DNA from: Sulfurospirillum diekertiae
Lineage (GTDB): Bacteria > Campylobacterota > Campylobacteria > Campylobacterales > Sulfurospirillaceae
Direction of reading: 5' to 3'
Assembly (NCBI RefSeq): GCF_011769985.2
Contig: NZ_CP039734.2
Location: 2,666,001-2,730,000 of the forward strand
Length of the DNA stretch: 64,000 nucleotides
Below are positions 1 through 9,523 of the stretch, one piece after another. A model generated the notes under the pieces. That model did no database searches, was not told the origin of the DNA, and was given only the letters and a program-made list of their open reading frames with translations. Position 1 is the stretch's first letter. Each line of letters opens with the position of its first letter. The position numbers and the translations under genes were made by a program.

Positions 1-208
1 TCTCAGGTCCATAAATTTCAATAATACGCCCTTGAGGAATACCACCGATTCCCAGTGCAAGATCAAGTCCAATAGAGCCTGTGCTAATTGAAGCCATAGG
101 CTCAACCACTTTATCCCCAAGTCTTACCAATGCCCCTTTACCAAACGCTTTGTCAATCTGTTTGATCGCAAGATCAAGTGCTTTTTTCTTATTTTCATCG
201 ATTTGCAT
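1..208 (-). CDS. recA: RecA recombinase, N-terminal part (cut by window edge)
   Basis: The minus strand from 208 encodes about 69 residues that match the start of Rec[16 protein letters not shown], then the [11 protein letters not shown] and [15 protein letters not shown] stretches, ending at EIYGPE just before the Walker A loop. RecA forms ATP-dependent filaments on single-stranded DNA for strand exchange and SOS induction. The rest lies outside the window. It is divergent from mqnD, with a 148-bp AT-rich gap holding both promoters. An AGAGGTAGT ribosome binding site precedes the ATG. The identification rests on direct reading of the translation. Confidence 0.96.
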   Translation of the reverse strand, partial: MQIDENKKKALDLAIKQIDKAFGKGALVRLGDKVVEPMASISTGSIGLDLALGIGGIPQGRIIEIYGPE

Positions 209-356
209 TGTACTACCTCTTTTATAGTGTTAATATTTTATCATTTCGAGCTTGAAAAAGCCCTTTGAAGCAATTCTATACGATTTCTTTGAAAGCAGTT
301 CAAAATATTTCAATATGGAATATGTTAAAATGATTTAAAATTTTCCAAGGATACTT

Positions 357-1220
357 TTGAAAACGATTACGGTAGCACATTCACCAGATGCTGATGATAT
401 TTTTATGTATTTTGCCATCAAATTTGGCTGGGTTAGTACACAAGGTTTGAGTTTCGAAAACATCGCTCTCGACATTGAGACACTCAATCTTGAAGCCTTA
501 AAAAATAGTTATGATATCACCGCGATTAGCTTTGCTCTTTACCCTAAAATTCGCAGTGAATATGCCCTGTTACGCACGGCAGTGAGCTTTGGAGAAGGAT
601 ATGGCCCAAAACTCGTAAAACGTAAAGAGACCAAACTCAAACGCAATTTTAAAGTCGCCCTCAGTGGAACCCATACAACCAATGCTCTTTTATTTAAAAT
701 TGCCTACCCTGAAGCACGTATTATCTATAAAAACTTTTTAGAGATTGAACAAGCCGTTATTGATGGAGAGGTGGACGCAGGTGTTTTAATTCATGAAAGC
801 ATTTTAAATTTTAGCGATACACTTGTGGTTGAGCGAGAATTGTGGGATATATGGAAAGAGCTTTGCAAAGAAGAGCTTCCTTTACCCCTAGGAGGTATGG
901 CACTGCGTCGTTCTATGCCAATTTTACGAGCAATTGCCTGTGAAGATGCCCTCATTCAAGCTGTGGATGTTGCCCATACCCATCAAGGGCTTCTTTCTAA
1001 AATGCTGATTGAACGAAACCTCGTTCGCGTCGATCAAGCGACACTTAAAAAGTATCTTGGACTCTATGCCAATGAAAATTCGATCGACATGAGCGACATT
1101 CAATATCAAGCAATCGACAAACTCTTTGAACTTGGGTACAATCACGGTTTTTATGACCAACAGATTAAAGCGCGTGACTATCTTATTCCCAAAGAATACG
1201 AAGCATTGCGAAACAGCTAA
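357..1220 (+). CDS. mqnD: 1,4-dihydroxy-6-naphthoate synthase (futalosine menaquinone pathway)
   Basis: This 287-residue protein has the MqnD signature near its start (HSPDADDIFMY) and the periplasmic-binding-protein-like fold of the MqnA/MqnD family, with a central LSGTHTTNALL and the EVDAGVLIHE segment. MqnD releases 1,4-dihydroxy-6-naphthoate from cyclic dehypoxanthinylfutalosine, a late step of the futalosine route to menaquinone used by Campylobacterota. The start is a TTG at 357, preceded by CCAAGGA; no better-placed ATG is available. It lies 11 bases upstream of fliQ and is probably cotranscribed with it. Other mqn genes are not in the window. Confidence 0.9.
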   Translation: MKTITVAHSPDADDIFMYFAIKFGWVSTQGLSFENIALDIETLNLEALKNSYDITAISFALYPKIRSEYALLRTAVSFGEGYGPKLVKRKETKLKRNFKVALSGTHTTNALLFKIAYPEARIIYKNFLEIEQAVIDGEVDAGVLIHESILNFSDTLVVERELWDIWKELCKEELPLPLGGMALRRSMPILRAIACEDALIQAVDVAHTHQGLLSKMLIERNLVRVDQATLKKYLGLYANENSIDMSDIQYQAIDKLFELGYNHGFYDQQIKARDYLIPKEYEALRNS

Positions 1221-1231
1221 AAAGGTATTTT

Positions 1232-1498
1232 ATGGAAGCAAAACTCATCGGACTCGGTGTTGAAACGTTTAAAATAGCGCTTTATCTCTCCATGCCGATG
1301 CTCCTCTCAGGACTCATAGCCGGTCTTGCCATTAGTATTTTTCAAGCGGTCACCCAGATCAATGAATCCACACTGAGCTTTGTTCCAAAGATTCTTGTCA
1401 CCATCGTTGTTGCTATTTTTACGATGCCATGGATGATGAACATGATGATTGAGTTTACAACGCGAATGATTGATATGATCCCTTCCTTTGTTTTTTAA
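1232..1498 (+). CDS. fliQ: Flagellar export apparatus membrane protein FliQ
   Basis: This 88-residue protein has two hydrophobic helices and the conserved FliQ stretch GLAISIFQAVTQINE followed by LSFVPKI. FliQ is an inner-membrane component of the flagellar type III export gate with FliP and FliR. The length is normal for the family. The murB start follows the fliQ stop with no gap, so the two are translationally coupled. The fliQ-murB pair near recA is, as I recall it, also found in Campylobacter. No other export-gate genes are in the window. Confidence 0.95.
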   Translation: MEAKLIGLGVETFKIALYLSMPMLLSGLIAGLAISIFQAVTQINESTLSFVPKILVTIVVAIFTMPWMMNMMIEFTTRMIDMIPSFVF

Positions 1499-2272
1499 AT
1501 GACAAAATCGATTCATTTTTCGACCTATTCTAGCATCAAGATTGGTCCAACACTTGATGTTTTACTGCTTGATTCTATCACGCCACTTCCCAAAGCCTAT
1601 AAGCTTATTGGTGGCGCAAACAACCTTTTGGTAAGCCCTACCCCACCTCCCCTTGCGATGCTAGATAAATGCTTTGATTTTATTCGTTTGGAAGAAACTG
1701 TTTTACATGTAGGCGGCGCAACGCCCAGTGGTAAAATTCTCTCCTTTGCAAAAAAGCACGATCTTGCAGGTTTTGAGCTGATGCAAAAACTCCCAGGAAC
1801 ACTGGGTGGCATGATCGCAATGAATGCGGGACTGAAAGAGTGGGAAATTTTCAATGACCTCATCGCTATTCGAACCGAGCATGGCTGGATAGAAAAATCA
1901 AAGATAGAACACGGCTACCGCTTCGCGAAAATCAAAGGCATTGTGTATGAAGCCACCTTTACATGTAAAAGCGGTTTTGATGAAAATTTGCTGGCCATGT
2001 TTAAAAAAATGCGCGACAATCAACCTAAAGAGCCTAGTGCAGGAAGCTGTTTTAAAAACCCAGAAGGACACTTTGCGGGAAAGCTTATCGAAGAGGCGGG
2101 CTTTAAAGGTAAACGTGTTGGCAATATGATGTTTAGCAACGTTCACGCCAACTTCTTAGTCAATCTGGGAGATGGTACGTATGAGGAAGCTATCACACTC
2201 ATTACGGCGGTCAAAGAGGAAGTTTTCAAACGCTTTGGCGTGAAACTGGAAGAAGAGATCATTATTTTATAG
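1499..2272 (+). CDS. murB: UDP-N-acetylenolpyruvoylglucosamine reductase MurB
   Basis: MurB reduces UDP-GlcNAc-enolpyruvate to UDP-MurNAc with NADPH and FAD in peptidoglycan synthesis. The 257-residue protein shows the FAD-binding YKLIGGANNLLV stretch, the LPGTLGGMIAMNAG loop, the catalytic-serine region SAGSCFKNP and a C-terminal acid run LEEEI. It is short, as in other Campylobacterota, suggesting the type II form. The start directly abuts the fliQ stop. A TTTACATGTAAA palindrome at 1958-1969 encodes FTCK, and a one-mismatch copy at 1703-1712 encodes part of VLHV. Confidence 0.94.
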   Translation: MTKSIHFSTYSSIKIGPTLDVLLLDSITPLPKAYKLIGGANNLLVSPTPPPLAMLDKCFDFIRLEETVLHVGGATPSGKILSFAKKHDLAGFELMQKLPGTLGGMIAMNAGLKEWEIFNDLIAIRTEHGWIEKSKIEHGYRFAKIKGIVYEATFTCKSGFDENLLAMFKKMRDNQPKEPSAGSCFKNPEGHFAGKLIEEAGFKGKRVGNMMFSNVHANFLVNLGDGTYEEAITLITAVKEEVFKRFGVKLEEEIIIL

Positions 2273-2291
2273 CAACCAAAAAGGAATTTTC

Positions 2292-2987
2292 ATGCAAAAA
2301 ACAGCTTTAGTCACGGGTGGAAACAAAGGTATCGGTCTTGAAGTTACCAAAGCTTTTTTGGCGTTGGGCTACGATGTTATTGTCCTCGCGCGTGACTTTA
2401 AAAATTTTGAGCTATCAACACATCCAAAAATTAAAACCATCGCGTTTGATTTAGTGAAAGTCGATGCCATTCCTGCGCTGATTGCCTCACTTCCAGCAAT
2501 TGATATTCTTATTAACAACGCTGGCATTATGTACGCGATTCCTTATGCAAACTACAAAAACGATCAAATTAACACCATGCTTAAAATCAACCTTGAAGCA
2601 CCCGTGAAGCTCATTGAAGAGGTCGCCAAAACGATGCTTGAAAAAGGTGGTCGTATTGTCAACAATACCTCGATTGCGGGACAAATTGGGCATCCTGATA
2701 TTTGGTATGGTATCACAAAAGCAGGATTGATCAATGCCACCAAAAGCTTTTCAAAAATCTTTGAAGGCAAAATCATCATCAACGCCGTTGCCCCAAGCCC
2801 CGTTACAACAGATATGCTAAACACCATTCCTCAAGCACGCCAAGAAGCCTTTTTAAAATCCGTCATTTCCAAACGATTTGCCATGCCTGAAGAGATCGCC
2901 AAAACCATTGTTTGGCTCGCTACGGAGTCGCCAGAATACATCAATGGCACGGTCATTGACATTAACAACGGATCGTTTCCACGTTAA
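2292..2987 (+). CDS. Short-chain dehydrogenase/reductase (FabG-like)
   Basis: This 231-residue classical SDR has the cofactor loop TGGNKGIG at residues 8-15, the NNAGI motif, a catalytic Ser in NTSIAG and the YxxxK pair in WYGITKAG. The C-terminal INGTVIDINNGS is also typical. Such enzymes perform NAD(P)H-linked oxidoreduction of hydroxyl or keto groups; the substrate cannot be read from sequence. It follows murB by 19 bases on the same strand with an AAGGAATTTTC ribosome binding site, and converges with tsaD 4 bases downstream. A true FabG is usually near acp and fab genes, so this is more likely an accessory SDR. Confidence 0.85.
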   Translation: MQKTALVTGGNKGIGLEVTKAFLALGYDVIVLARDFKNFELSTHPKIKTIAFDLVKVDAIPALIASLPAIDILINNAGIMYAIPYANYKNDQINTMLKINLEAPVKLIEEVAKTMLEKGGRIVNNTSIAGQIGHPDIWYGITKAGLINATKSFSKIFEGKIIINAVAPSPVTTDMLNTIPQARQEAFLKSVISKRFAMPEEIAKTIVWLATESPEYINGTVIDINNGSFPR

Positions 2988-2991
2988 GATT

Positions 2992-3993
2992 TTAAAAGAA
3001 AATATCTTTCGATGTGCTACGTACTTTTAAATCAGTTATGCTTACAAAAGAGCCTTTAGCATAGGCTTCGAGGGCACAGCGTCCAATCATCGCGGCATTA
3101 TCGGAGCAAAATTCCATTTTCGCGGTATGAAGTGTCGCTTTTTTAGACATGCAAAATGCTTCGAGTTCGCCACGTAAATAGAGATTTGCACTCGCTCCAC
3201 CGACAACACCAAAATGTTCAACCGGACGCTCTTTATACGCTTTTTTGATCTTTTGCATGAGGTGCGCCACAGCCACACGTTGAAACGAAGCGCAAATATC
3301 GCAGATGGTCTGTTCATCCAAATTTTCCTGCGCCTCAACGCAGAGTCTTACTTGGTTTTTAAGACCCGAATAGCTAAAAGCTAGTAATGAAGTGGAGGTA
3401 CCTTGCAAAGGAATCGTAAAATCAAATCGTTTGGCATTGCCTTTTTTAGCATACGCCTCGATAAGCGCACCGGCAGGATAAGGAAGTCCCAACATTTTTC
3501 CTACCTTATCAAAACTCTCTCCAAAGCTGTCATCCATCGTCGTTGCAAGTAAGGTTATTTCCTCTAAACTCTTTACATGTAAAAGCTGAGTGTGCCCACC
3601 AGAGACCAATAAAACATCCATCGGAAAACGTATTTCATCTTCGATAAAAAGGGAGCAAATATGCCCTTTGAGATGATTAATACCAAGGAGTGGAAGATGA
3701 AGCGCAACGCTGAGTGCCTTTGCCATGCTAACACCTTCTACCAAGCTGACCGAAAGTCCTGGCTCATTCGTCACGGCAATTGCTTTGAGCTCCGCAAAAT
3801 AGGGCTTCGCCTCTTCAAGTATTTTAGGAAGAGTCACCGCATGAAGGCGCGCGGCAAGTTCAGGTACAACACCACCATACTGTGCATGTTCCGCATCTTG
3901 CGAAATTTTTTTATGGAAGAGCAGTTTTTTATCACTTAAACGCGTAATCGCAATAGAGCTATCGTCACAGCTACTTTCAATGCTTAAGATCAT
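2992..3993 (-). CDS. tsaD: tRNA N6-adenosine threonylcarbamoyltransferase TsaD
   Basis: TsaD transfers the threonylcarbamoyl group to A37 of tRNAs reading ANN codons. The 333-residue ASKHA-fold protein starts MILSIESSCDDSS, carries the metal-ligand histidines in NHLKGH (about H107 and H111), and has GGVVPELAAR, SGGHTQL and the late Asp in CSDNAAMIG. The length is normal. The gene abuts the upstream M15 peptidase gene without a gap. A perfect TTTACATGTAAA copy at 3572-3583 reads as LHVK in this frame. Confidence 0.95.
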   Translation of the reverse strand: MILSIESSCDDSSIAITRLSDKKLLFHKKISQDAEHAQYGGVVPELAARLHAVTLPKILEEAKPYFAELKAIAVTNEPGLSVSLVEGVSMAKALSVALHLPLLGINHLKGHICSLFIEDEIRFPMDVLLVSGGHTQLLHVKSLEEITLLATTMDDSFGESFDKVGKMLGLPYPAGALIEAYAKKGNAKRFDFTIPLQGTSTSLLAFSYSGLKNQVRLCVEAQENLDEQTICDICASFQRVAVAHLMQKIKKAYKERPVEHFGVVGGASANLYLRGELEAFCMSKKATLHTAKMEFCSDNAAMIGRCALEAYAKGSFVSITDLKVRSTSKDIFF

Positions 3994-4740
3994 CTAGACA
4001 ATCTTCACGTGCCACGGCTCATACCGGACACCATCTCCATTGCCGATGGTATAACGTGTCGAAACATAAGAGAGTTTTTGTAAATTCCAAAACTCCTCTG
4101 TACGTGCAAAATTAGCGGTAAAGTTTTGACGTCCCCAGCCACGTTTCCCCACATCAAAATCACCTACCGAATGATAAGAAAATCCAGGGGGGACTAAGGA
4201 GCGTGTCGCAATAGTAATATTGCCATTTTCATTTTTAATTTTTTCCATATGAAGGCTGAGCTGCTTCATGACACTGCGAACACCCGATGTTAAAATCAGT
4301 GTTGGCCCAATATCTTTCATTAAACGCGTTAAAAGCTCTTGTGAAGTCTCTCGGTAGACATAATGCCCCGTACCATCAATTTTAATGACATCTTTTTCAG
4401 GAATACTATGGCTCAAATCTTCGACCGTTCGCTTCCCATAAAAACCATAGATTATAGGATCGGTATAGAAAATCTCTTCAATGTAGGCAATTTCAGCAGG
4501 TGTAAAGGCGCCTATTTTAGGATAGTTTTTAGCAATTTTAAGTGTTTCATCAAAAGAGATAAGATTAAAGTTAGCATAACCAACTGTTCGCTCAACCATA
4601 TCAAGCTTTTTCATCACAGAGTCAAAAATAACTTTTTGCTCATCTTTAAGCCAAATGTCGGGATGTTTTAACTCATCAGCCTGTGCCAAACTTCCTACTA
4701 ACGTTGCACCCATTAATCCTAAAAAATATCTTCGTTTCAT
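3994..4740 (-). CDS. Exported M15-type D-alanyl-D-alanine carboxypeptidase (VanY-like)
   Basis: The 248-residue protein begins MKRRYFLGLMGATL, an RR-x-F-L signal that could use Tat or Sec, with a likely cleavage site after LAQA. The C-terminal half carries the M15 metal motifs: SYHSVGDFD (H and D ligands) and EPWH (catalytic Glu and His ligand). VanY-type enzymes trim the terminal D-Ala of peptidoglycan stem peptides in the periplasm. It is directly upstream of tsaD in transcription order. I infer the activity from the motifs. Confidence 0.75.
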   Translation of the reverse strand: MKRRYFLGLMGATLVGSLAQADELKHPDIWLKDEQKVIFDSVMKKLDMVERTVGYANFNLISFDETLKIAKNYPKIGAFTPAEIAYIEEIFYTDPIIYGFYGKRTVEDLSHSIPEKDVIKIDGTGHYVYRETSQELLTRLMKDIGPTLILTSGVRSVMKQLSLHMEKIKNENGNITIATRSLVPPGFSYHSVGDFDVGKRGWGRQNFTANFARTEEFWNLQKLSYVSTRYTIGNGDGVRYEPWHVKIV

Positions 4741-4772
4741 ACTCTGCCCTGTTTCATTGTTTCCTGTTATGA

Positions 4773-7658
4773 TTATAACATGTGCATTTGATTTTTTAAT
4801 AAAAGTTCTGCATCTGCGGCAGCTATAGGCTTACTAAAGAGATAACCTTGCATTAACTCACACCCACTACTATAAATAAACTCTTTTTGTCCTTGTGTCT
4901 CAACACCCTCTGCTAAGACTTTTAGCCCCAAACCGCGTCCAAGCTCAATGATTGTTCGAGCGATTGCACGATCTTCTCCACTCTCTTCTAGATTTTGAAC
5001 AAAACTTTGATCGATTTTTAGCTTTGTAATCGGGAGTTGTTTAAGATACGCTAGCGAAGAGTGTCCTGTTCCAAAATCATCAATCGAAATATCGACCCCT
5101 AATTCTCGAAACCGTTTTAACAGTGCTATGGATTTGGTAGTATCTTTCATAATAAATCGCTCAACAATCTCCATTTCTATCCATTCAGGCTTACACCCAC
5201 TCTCGCGTAAGCTTTGAATCATAAAAGAGACTAATCCAGCTTCTTCTAGCTGTTTTCCTGCAATATTAATCGCTGTTTTTCCAGGATCAAGCCCCATATC
5301 ATACCAAACTTTAATCTGACGCATCACCTCTTTAATCACCCAATTTCCAATCTCAATGATGAGCTCACTCTCTTCTGCAATATTGATAAAATAGCCCGGT
5401 GCCGTCAAACCTCGTGTTGGGTGATTCCAACGAATAAGTGCTTCAAAGCCCACAATTTTTTCACTTTGAAGATTAATTTGGGGTTGATAAAAAATCACAA
5501 ACTCATTCTTATCCAGTGCTTTACGCAAACTTTTTTCAATTTCAAGATGTTCATTGGTCTCTTGGTTCATCTCTTGATCGAAAAAGACATAACGATTGCG
5601 CCCTTTTGATTTAGCTTTATACATTGCGATATCAGCATTTTTTAGGAGTTTACTCGCCACTTCACCGTCATTGGGGTAAACGCTCACACCAATACTCATG
5701 GTAATTTTAAAACTCTCATTTCCTAAAAGAAAAGGTTCTTGAAAAGCAGAAACCAATTTTTTAATTGCAACAAAAATATCGCTGACATCTTTACACCCAT
5801 CAAGCAATACAATAAACTCATCACCGCTTAACCGCGCTACCGTATCTGTCTCACGGACACTGCTTTTCATGCGTGTGGCGATTGTTGTTAAAAGAATATC
5901 ACCTGCATCGTGTCCTAAAGAGTCATTGACGCTTTTAAATTTATCAATATCTACAAACATAACACCTAAAACTTTACCATCGCGACTCGCTTTTTTGATC
6001 GCTTGCGTGAGTCTGTCTTGTAAAAGATTACGGTTAGGAAGTCCTGTGAGCGTATCGTGTTCTACTTGATGGATTAAAAGTTTTTTCTGGTTTTTATTCT
6101 CGTCTTCAAGCGCTTTACGGATAGTAATATCGCGCACAGAGCAGTGTTGAATAATACCTTTGTCCATATGAATGGTTGTCATCATCACGCTAATCCAAAA
6201 AAGCTTTCCATCACACGCTCGCGCTTGCCACTCAAATTTATGGACGCTTTGTTGCGATGCCAAGGCATTCATCCACAAAGCTTTTTCATAAGAGCTCTGT
6301 TCATCTGGCTGAAATTCTGGTGAGAGATCTGCTAAAGTCACATTGATGAGTTCTTTTTTATCTTTGGCTTTGAACATCTTCATAATCGCTTCGTTACAGT
6401 CGACAAAAACACCCTCTTTCAACAACCAAATTCCATCGGCAGATTTTTGATACAGCGTTTCAAAAACCATTTTTTGCTCTCTTATTTGCTTGTTACTTAA
6501 GAGTAAGTGGTTTTCATAACGTGCTAGAACAGAACGAAGTTTTGTTGATATGAAAAACATAATTCCCATCACCAAAAGCATAATAATTAAAGAGACTGCC
6601 AACATGTTAATAATCGTTGACTGCATTTTATCTTTAAGGATCTGTTCTTGCTCTAACATCGCATTATTTTCTTCATACAAGTATGCACCCGTGCCGATCA
6701 CCCACCTAAACTGTGGAATTGCGCGAATAAAAGAGACCTTGCTACGATCTTGTGCCGTAGGATGATAAGAGGCAACATAACTCATAAAGAAGCCTTCAGG
6801 ATTGCGCTTACCCCCTTCGACAATATCTTTGATAATAAATTGATGATTGGTGACAACGTCCAGTCTATTTTTACCGACCAGCGAATGATCGCCATGCGAG
6901 ATGGTATTGCCATCATAATCATACGCGAAGATATAGCCATACTCGCCATACTTTGTATTCAGAAGCAGTTTTTGAGTCTCTTTTTTGATTCGCTCTCTCA
7001 GCTCATCTTCATAACGCCCACTGGCAACATAGATATTTAAAGGAGCAAATTGCCTAGCATAGCCTATTTTATTACGAACTTTTGCATCTTGGGGATTTTT
7101 CCAAGGATAAATCAGCGAAAAAGCTTCCTCTCTTTTTAACCGTTCAATTCCCTCTTTAATATAATATTGGCCTGCAGCATCTTGTGCATCAATAAAATTT
7201 TTCCCTTCTAGCTCTTTATTGGCACCATGCATGATGCATGTTCCATCCAAACCAAAAATGACATAATACCCACTCAGATCGTTAAAAAAGCGCGTATCTC
7301 TTAACTTTTTTTTAATTTTTTCTAAAATTTGATCTCGCGGAAGGTTGGGGTTTTCAATGTAAATATCATTAATACTTTTATAGGCAAAATTGACAATGTT
7401 TTTAACTTCATCTTTCGCTTCATTCATCAAAAATTTTTCATTTTCATTGATATAGTCGATCAGTTTATCAATGCGTTCTTGCGCTTGGGCTTTAGAGCGT
7501 TTCACATAAGCAACACGTGTGTTTTCAAGTGATTTATAATACTCAGCACGCTCGGCAGAGATAATAATCGCCAAGGTAATTGAAAAAGTGAGTAGAATGG
7601 CAAAGGCAGGTAAAAAAACAATCCATTTGGTAATATTTTGTTTTTTTAAGCTTAACAA
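4773..7658 (-). CDS. Membrane Cache-PAS-GGDEF-EAL c-di-GMP protein
   Basis: This 961-residue protein has one membrane helix near residues 12-33, an extracytoplasmic sensor with two Cache-like repeats (GYYVIFGLDGT and GYIFAYDYDGN), a second helix near 350-375, then a PAS domain (KSADGIWLLKEG), a GGDEF domain and a C-terminal EAL domain. The GGDEF core reads SGDEF after the TGLPNRNLL start, which can still be active. The EAL domain has EALIRW, DDFGTGHSS and LAEGVE, so its metal ligands look complete. It probably adjusts c-di-GMP in response to a small extracellular ligand. It lies alone between an M15 peptidase and the FmdE-like gene. Confidence 0.9.
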   Translation of the reverse strand: MLSLKKQNITKWIVFLPAFAILLTFSITLAIIISAERAEYYKSLENTRVAYVKRSKAQAQERIDKLIDYINENEKFLMNEAKDEVKNIVNFAYKSINDIYIENPNLPRDQILEKIKKKLRDTRFFNDLSGYYVIFGLDGTCIMHGANKELEGKNFIDAQDAAGQYYIKEGIERLKREEAFSLIYPWKNPQDAKVRNKIGYARQFAPLNIYVASGRYEDELRERIKKETQKLLLNTKYGEYGYIFAYDYDGNTISHGDHSLVGKNRLDVVTNHQFIIKDIVEGGKRNPEGFFMSYVASYHPTAQDRSKVSFIRAIPQFRWVIGTGAYLYEENNAMLEQEQILKDKMQSTIINMLAVSLIIMLLVMGIMFFISTKLRSVLARYENHLLLSNKQIREQKMVFETLYQKSADGIWLLKEGVFVDCNEAIMKMFKAKDKKELINVTLADLSPEFQPDEQSSYEKALWMNALASQQSVHKFEWQARACDGKLFWISVMMTTIHMDKGIIQHCSVRDITIRKALEDENKNQKKLLIHQVEHDTLTGLPNRNLLQDRLTQAIKKASRDGKVLGVMFVDIDKFKSVNDSLGHDAGDILLTTIATRMKSSVRETDTVARLSGDEFIVLLDGCKDVSDIFVAIKKLVSAFQEPFLLGNESFKITMSIGVSVYPNDGEVASKLLKNADIAMYKAKSKGRNRYVFFDQEMNQETNEHLEIEKSLRKALDKNEFVIFYQPQINLQSEKIVGFEALIRWNHPTRGLTAPGYFINIAEESELIIEIGNWVIKEVMRQIKVWYDMGLDPGKTAINIAGKQLEEAGLVSFMIQSLRESGCKPEWIEMEIVERFIMKDTTKSIALLKRFRELGVDISIDDFGTGHSSLAYLKQLPITKLKIDQSFVQNLEESGEDRAIARTIIELGRGLGLKVLAEGVETQGQKEFIYSSGCELMQGYLFSKPIAAADAELLLKNQMHML

Positions 7659-7675
7659 TTCATACTCCAGTTGGG

Positions 7676-8270
7676 TTATTTTATAGTTATTACTTTATCA
7701 AAAAATTCTAAAATTTTGCCTACCCTTGCCTGCCATAAACGTGAAAAAAGCATTTTTTCTTCCGCATTGAGTGTTTCAGTAAGTAACTTTTGCATCAAAG
7801 GTTGCATGAGCGGGTCAACCTCAATACAACTAGGATTATATGCAATATCCACAAATTCATCCGTATCCATCCGCTGTATTCTTACATGTAAAGGTATTTG
7901 AGCATTAAAAAACATCAAATCTGTGCGTTTGTGATGAGCCCCTAAACCTTTAAATCCCCAATGATCGGTTGCTCCTGTTATCAGGGAAAAGACATTCGCA
8001 ACGACACCTGTTGTTCCTTCTTTTTGCGCCTCTTTAAAGAAAAACTTTGATGCCACCTCGCTTGGGTATCGCGTTAGGATAAAGTGCTTTAAGCCCTTCT
8101 CTTACCATCAAATAAGCGCCTGCAATCGTTGGACAACTATGCCCTGCACTTTTGACAACATCTAAATAACTAAAAATAATTTCTCCCTTTTCAAAAGCAC
8201 CTAACACTTCCGAGAGAGGGTCATACAGTGTGATGGTTTCTATCGTATCAAAAAAAGTAGGGTATTTCAT
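7676..8270 (-). pseudogene. FmdE-family protein, interrupted by a one-base frameshift
   Basis: The ATG at 8268-8270 has a strong GAAGGAG ribosome binding site. The first part reads to GHSCPTIAGAYLMVREG and PKRGGIKVF, then hits TAA. The rest (FKEAQKEGTTGVVANVFSLITG and onward) continues in another frame. Removing one base from the run of five T (minus strand) at about 8035-8043 restores one 197-residue reading through the join. FmdE-family proteins carry the HSCP motif and often a C-terminal zinc region, with molybdenum enzyme associations; function here is unknown. It could be a sequencing error, a true mutation or programmed slippage. A TTACATGTAA copy lies at 7882-7891 (PLHVR). Confidence 0.8.
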
Positions 8271-8378
8271 TGTGACTCCTTCGTATGATGAAAAGATTTT
8301 AACGAAAATAAAAAAGAATGTCATTGATTTAAATTGTGTTACAATAAACTGATAATAACGATAAAAACAAGGGTGCAG

Positions 8379-8984
8379 ATGCAAGCATTTTGGAATGAAA
8401 AATTTCAAACAAACCATTTTATCTACGGTGAAGCACCCAATAATTTTATTAAAGAGAACAGTGACCTTTTGCTTCAAGCAAAAAAAGTGCTTTGTTTGGG
8501 TGAAGGAGAAGGGCGTAATGCCATTTTCTTAGCCGATAAAGGCCTTGAAGTCGAAGCTTTGGATGCTTCAGATGTAGCACTTTTTAAACTACGCAAACGT
8601 GCAAAAGAGCATTATGTCTTTATCAAAATTCGTCATACACTTTTGGAGTATTGGCAACCTGACACGCTCTATGATGCCGTTATCTGCACCTATCTACATC
8701 TCGCCAAGCCCTACCAAAAAATGCTTTTTGAAAAATCGGTCGAAGCGCTTGCTCCTCAGGGTTATTTTATTGCCGAATTTTTTAGTGAAAGCCAAATCCA
8801 TTTCGAGAGTGGAGGGCCAAAAGATCTTACTTTTCTCTACGATGTCAATGATATTCTAGATACGGTAACAAACCTCTCTTGCAAAATTTTGAAACTGGCG
8901 CAAGAAGTTGTTACCCTAAATGAAGGAGATAAACATATCGGACGGGCAAGTGTTATTCGCATTATCTTACAAAAAACAGCTTAG
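8379..8984 (+). CDS. Class I SAM-dependent methyltransferase (TehB-like)
   Basis: A 201-residue protein starting at the ATG at 8379, after a weak upstream signal (AAGGGTGCAG). It has the glycine-rich SAM-binding loop VLCLGEGEGRNAIFLA, the acidic EALDASD at strand 2, and DAVICTYLH as the motif before the catalytic face. The starting FWNEKFQTNHFIYGEAPN resembles TehB-like methyltransferases. The substrate is unknown. An in-frame upstream codon at 8334 exists but lies before the conserved start. Its 3' end overlaps the convergent lipoprotein gene by 4 bases. Confidence 0.82.
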   Translation: MQAFWNEKFQTNHFIYGEAPNNFIKENSDLLLQAKKVLCLGEGEGRNAIFLADKGLEVEALDASDVALFKLRKRAKEHYVFIKIRHTLLEYWQPDTLYDAVICTYLHLAKPYQKMLFEKSVEALAPQGYFIAEFFSESQIHFESGGPKDLTFLYDVNDILDTVTNLSCKILKLAQEVVTLNEGDKHIGRASVIRIILQKTA

Positions 8985-9523
8985 CGCTCAATTGTTCCAT
9001 AATAGCGACTTCGCTCCAAATTTTCAACCCATTTATAATCTGGATCGTCCCCTATTTTTGCCCAGTAAAGCACGCCAGAATTGCGCCACGGGTCGATCAA
9101 AATACCCGTACGAAATGGCGCACCTTTCGCAACAACGACGACGGAATTGTGTTCATTAAATTCACCCTTGTTTGCCACACCCCAACGCAAATCAAAACTT
9201 TGGTATTTTAAACCTTTCAGATGGGTGATCATATCTTCACTCCACTGATAGCAAAGACCTCGATCTTTCAGCCCCGTATTAATCAAAAAATTATGAAACG
9301 TTGGTGGATAGACAAGCCCATAACGTTCCGCTAAAATTTGAGGGTACAGTAACGATTCATAGGCAAACATACGCGCTTCTTGGTAGTCAACATCGGGGCT
9401 TAACTGTGTCAGTTCTGTTGTGAGCGCGGAGACGTCACTTGGCATTACATGTAAAGAGTCTTGTTTGGCACTGCACCCACCTAAAAGAAGTGTAAACACG
9501 AGAAGAAAAAGAAACTGTTTCAT
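8981..9523 (-). CDS. Lipoprotein with a possible Cys-His-Asp (transglutaminase-like) triad
   Basis: The 180-residue protein begins MKQFLFLLVFTLLLGGCSA, a lipoprotein signal with cleavage before Cys17. Within the mature protein GLCYQW, EHNSVVV and LIDPWRNSG occur in the order and context of a Cys-His-Asp triad of papain/transglutaminase-like folds; that assignment is inference. It overlaps the upstream metallophosphoesterase gene by 4 bases (ATGA), so the two are coupled. The palindrome copy at 9445-9454 is read as SLHVM, close to the mature N-terminus. I recognise no named family. Confidence 0.7.
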   Translation of the reverse strand: MKQFLFLLVFTLLLGGCSAKQDSLHVMPSDVSALTTELTQLSPDVDYQEARMFAYESLLYPQILAERYGLVYPPTFHNFLINTGLKDRGLCYQWSEDMITHLKGLKYQSFDLRWGVANKGEFNEHNSVVVVAKGAPFRTGILIDPWRNSGVLYWAKIGDDPDYKWVENLERSRYYGTIER

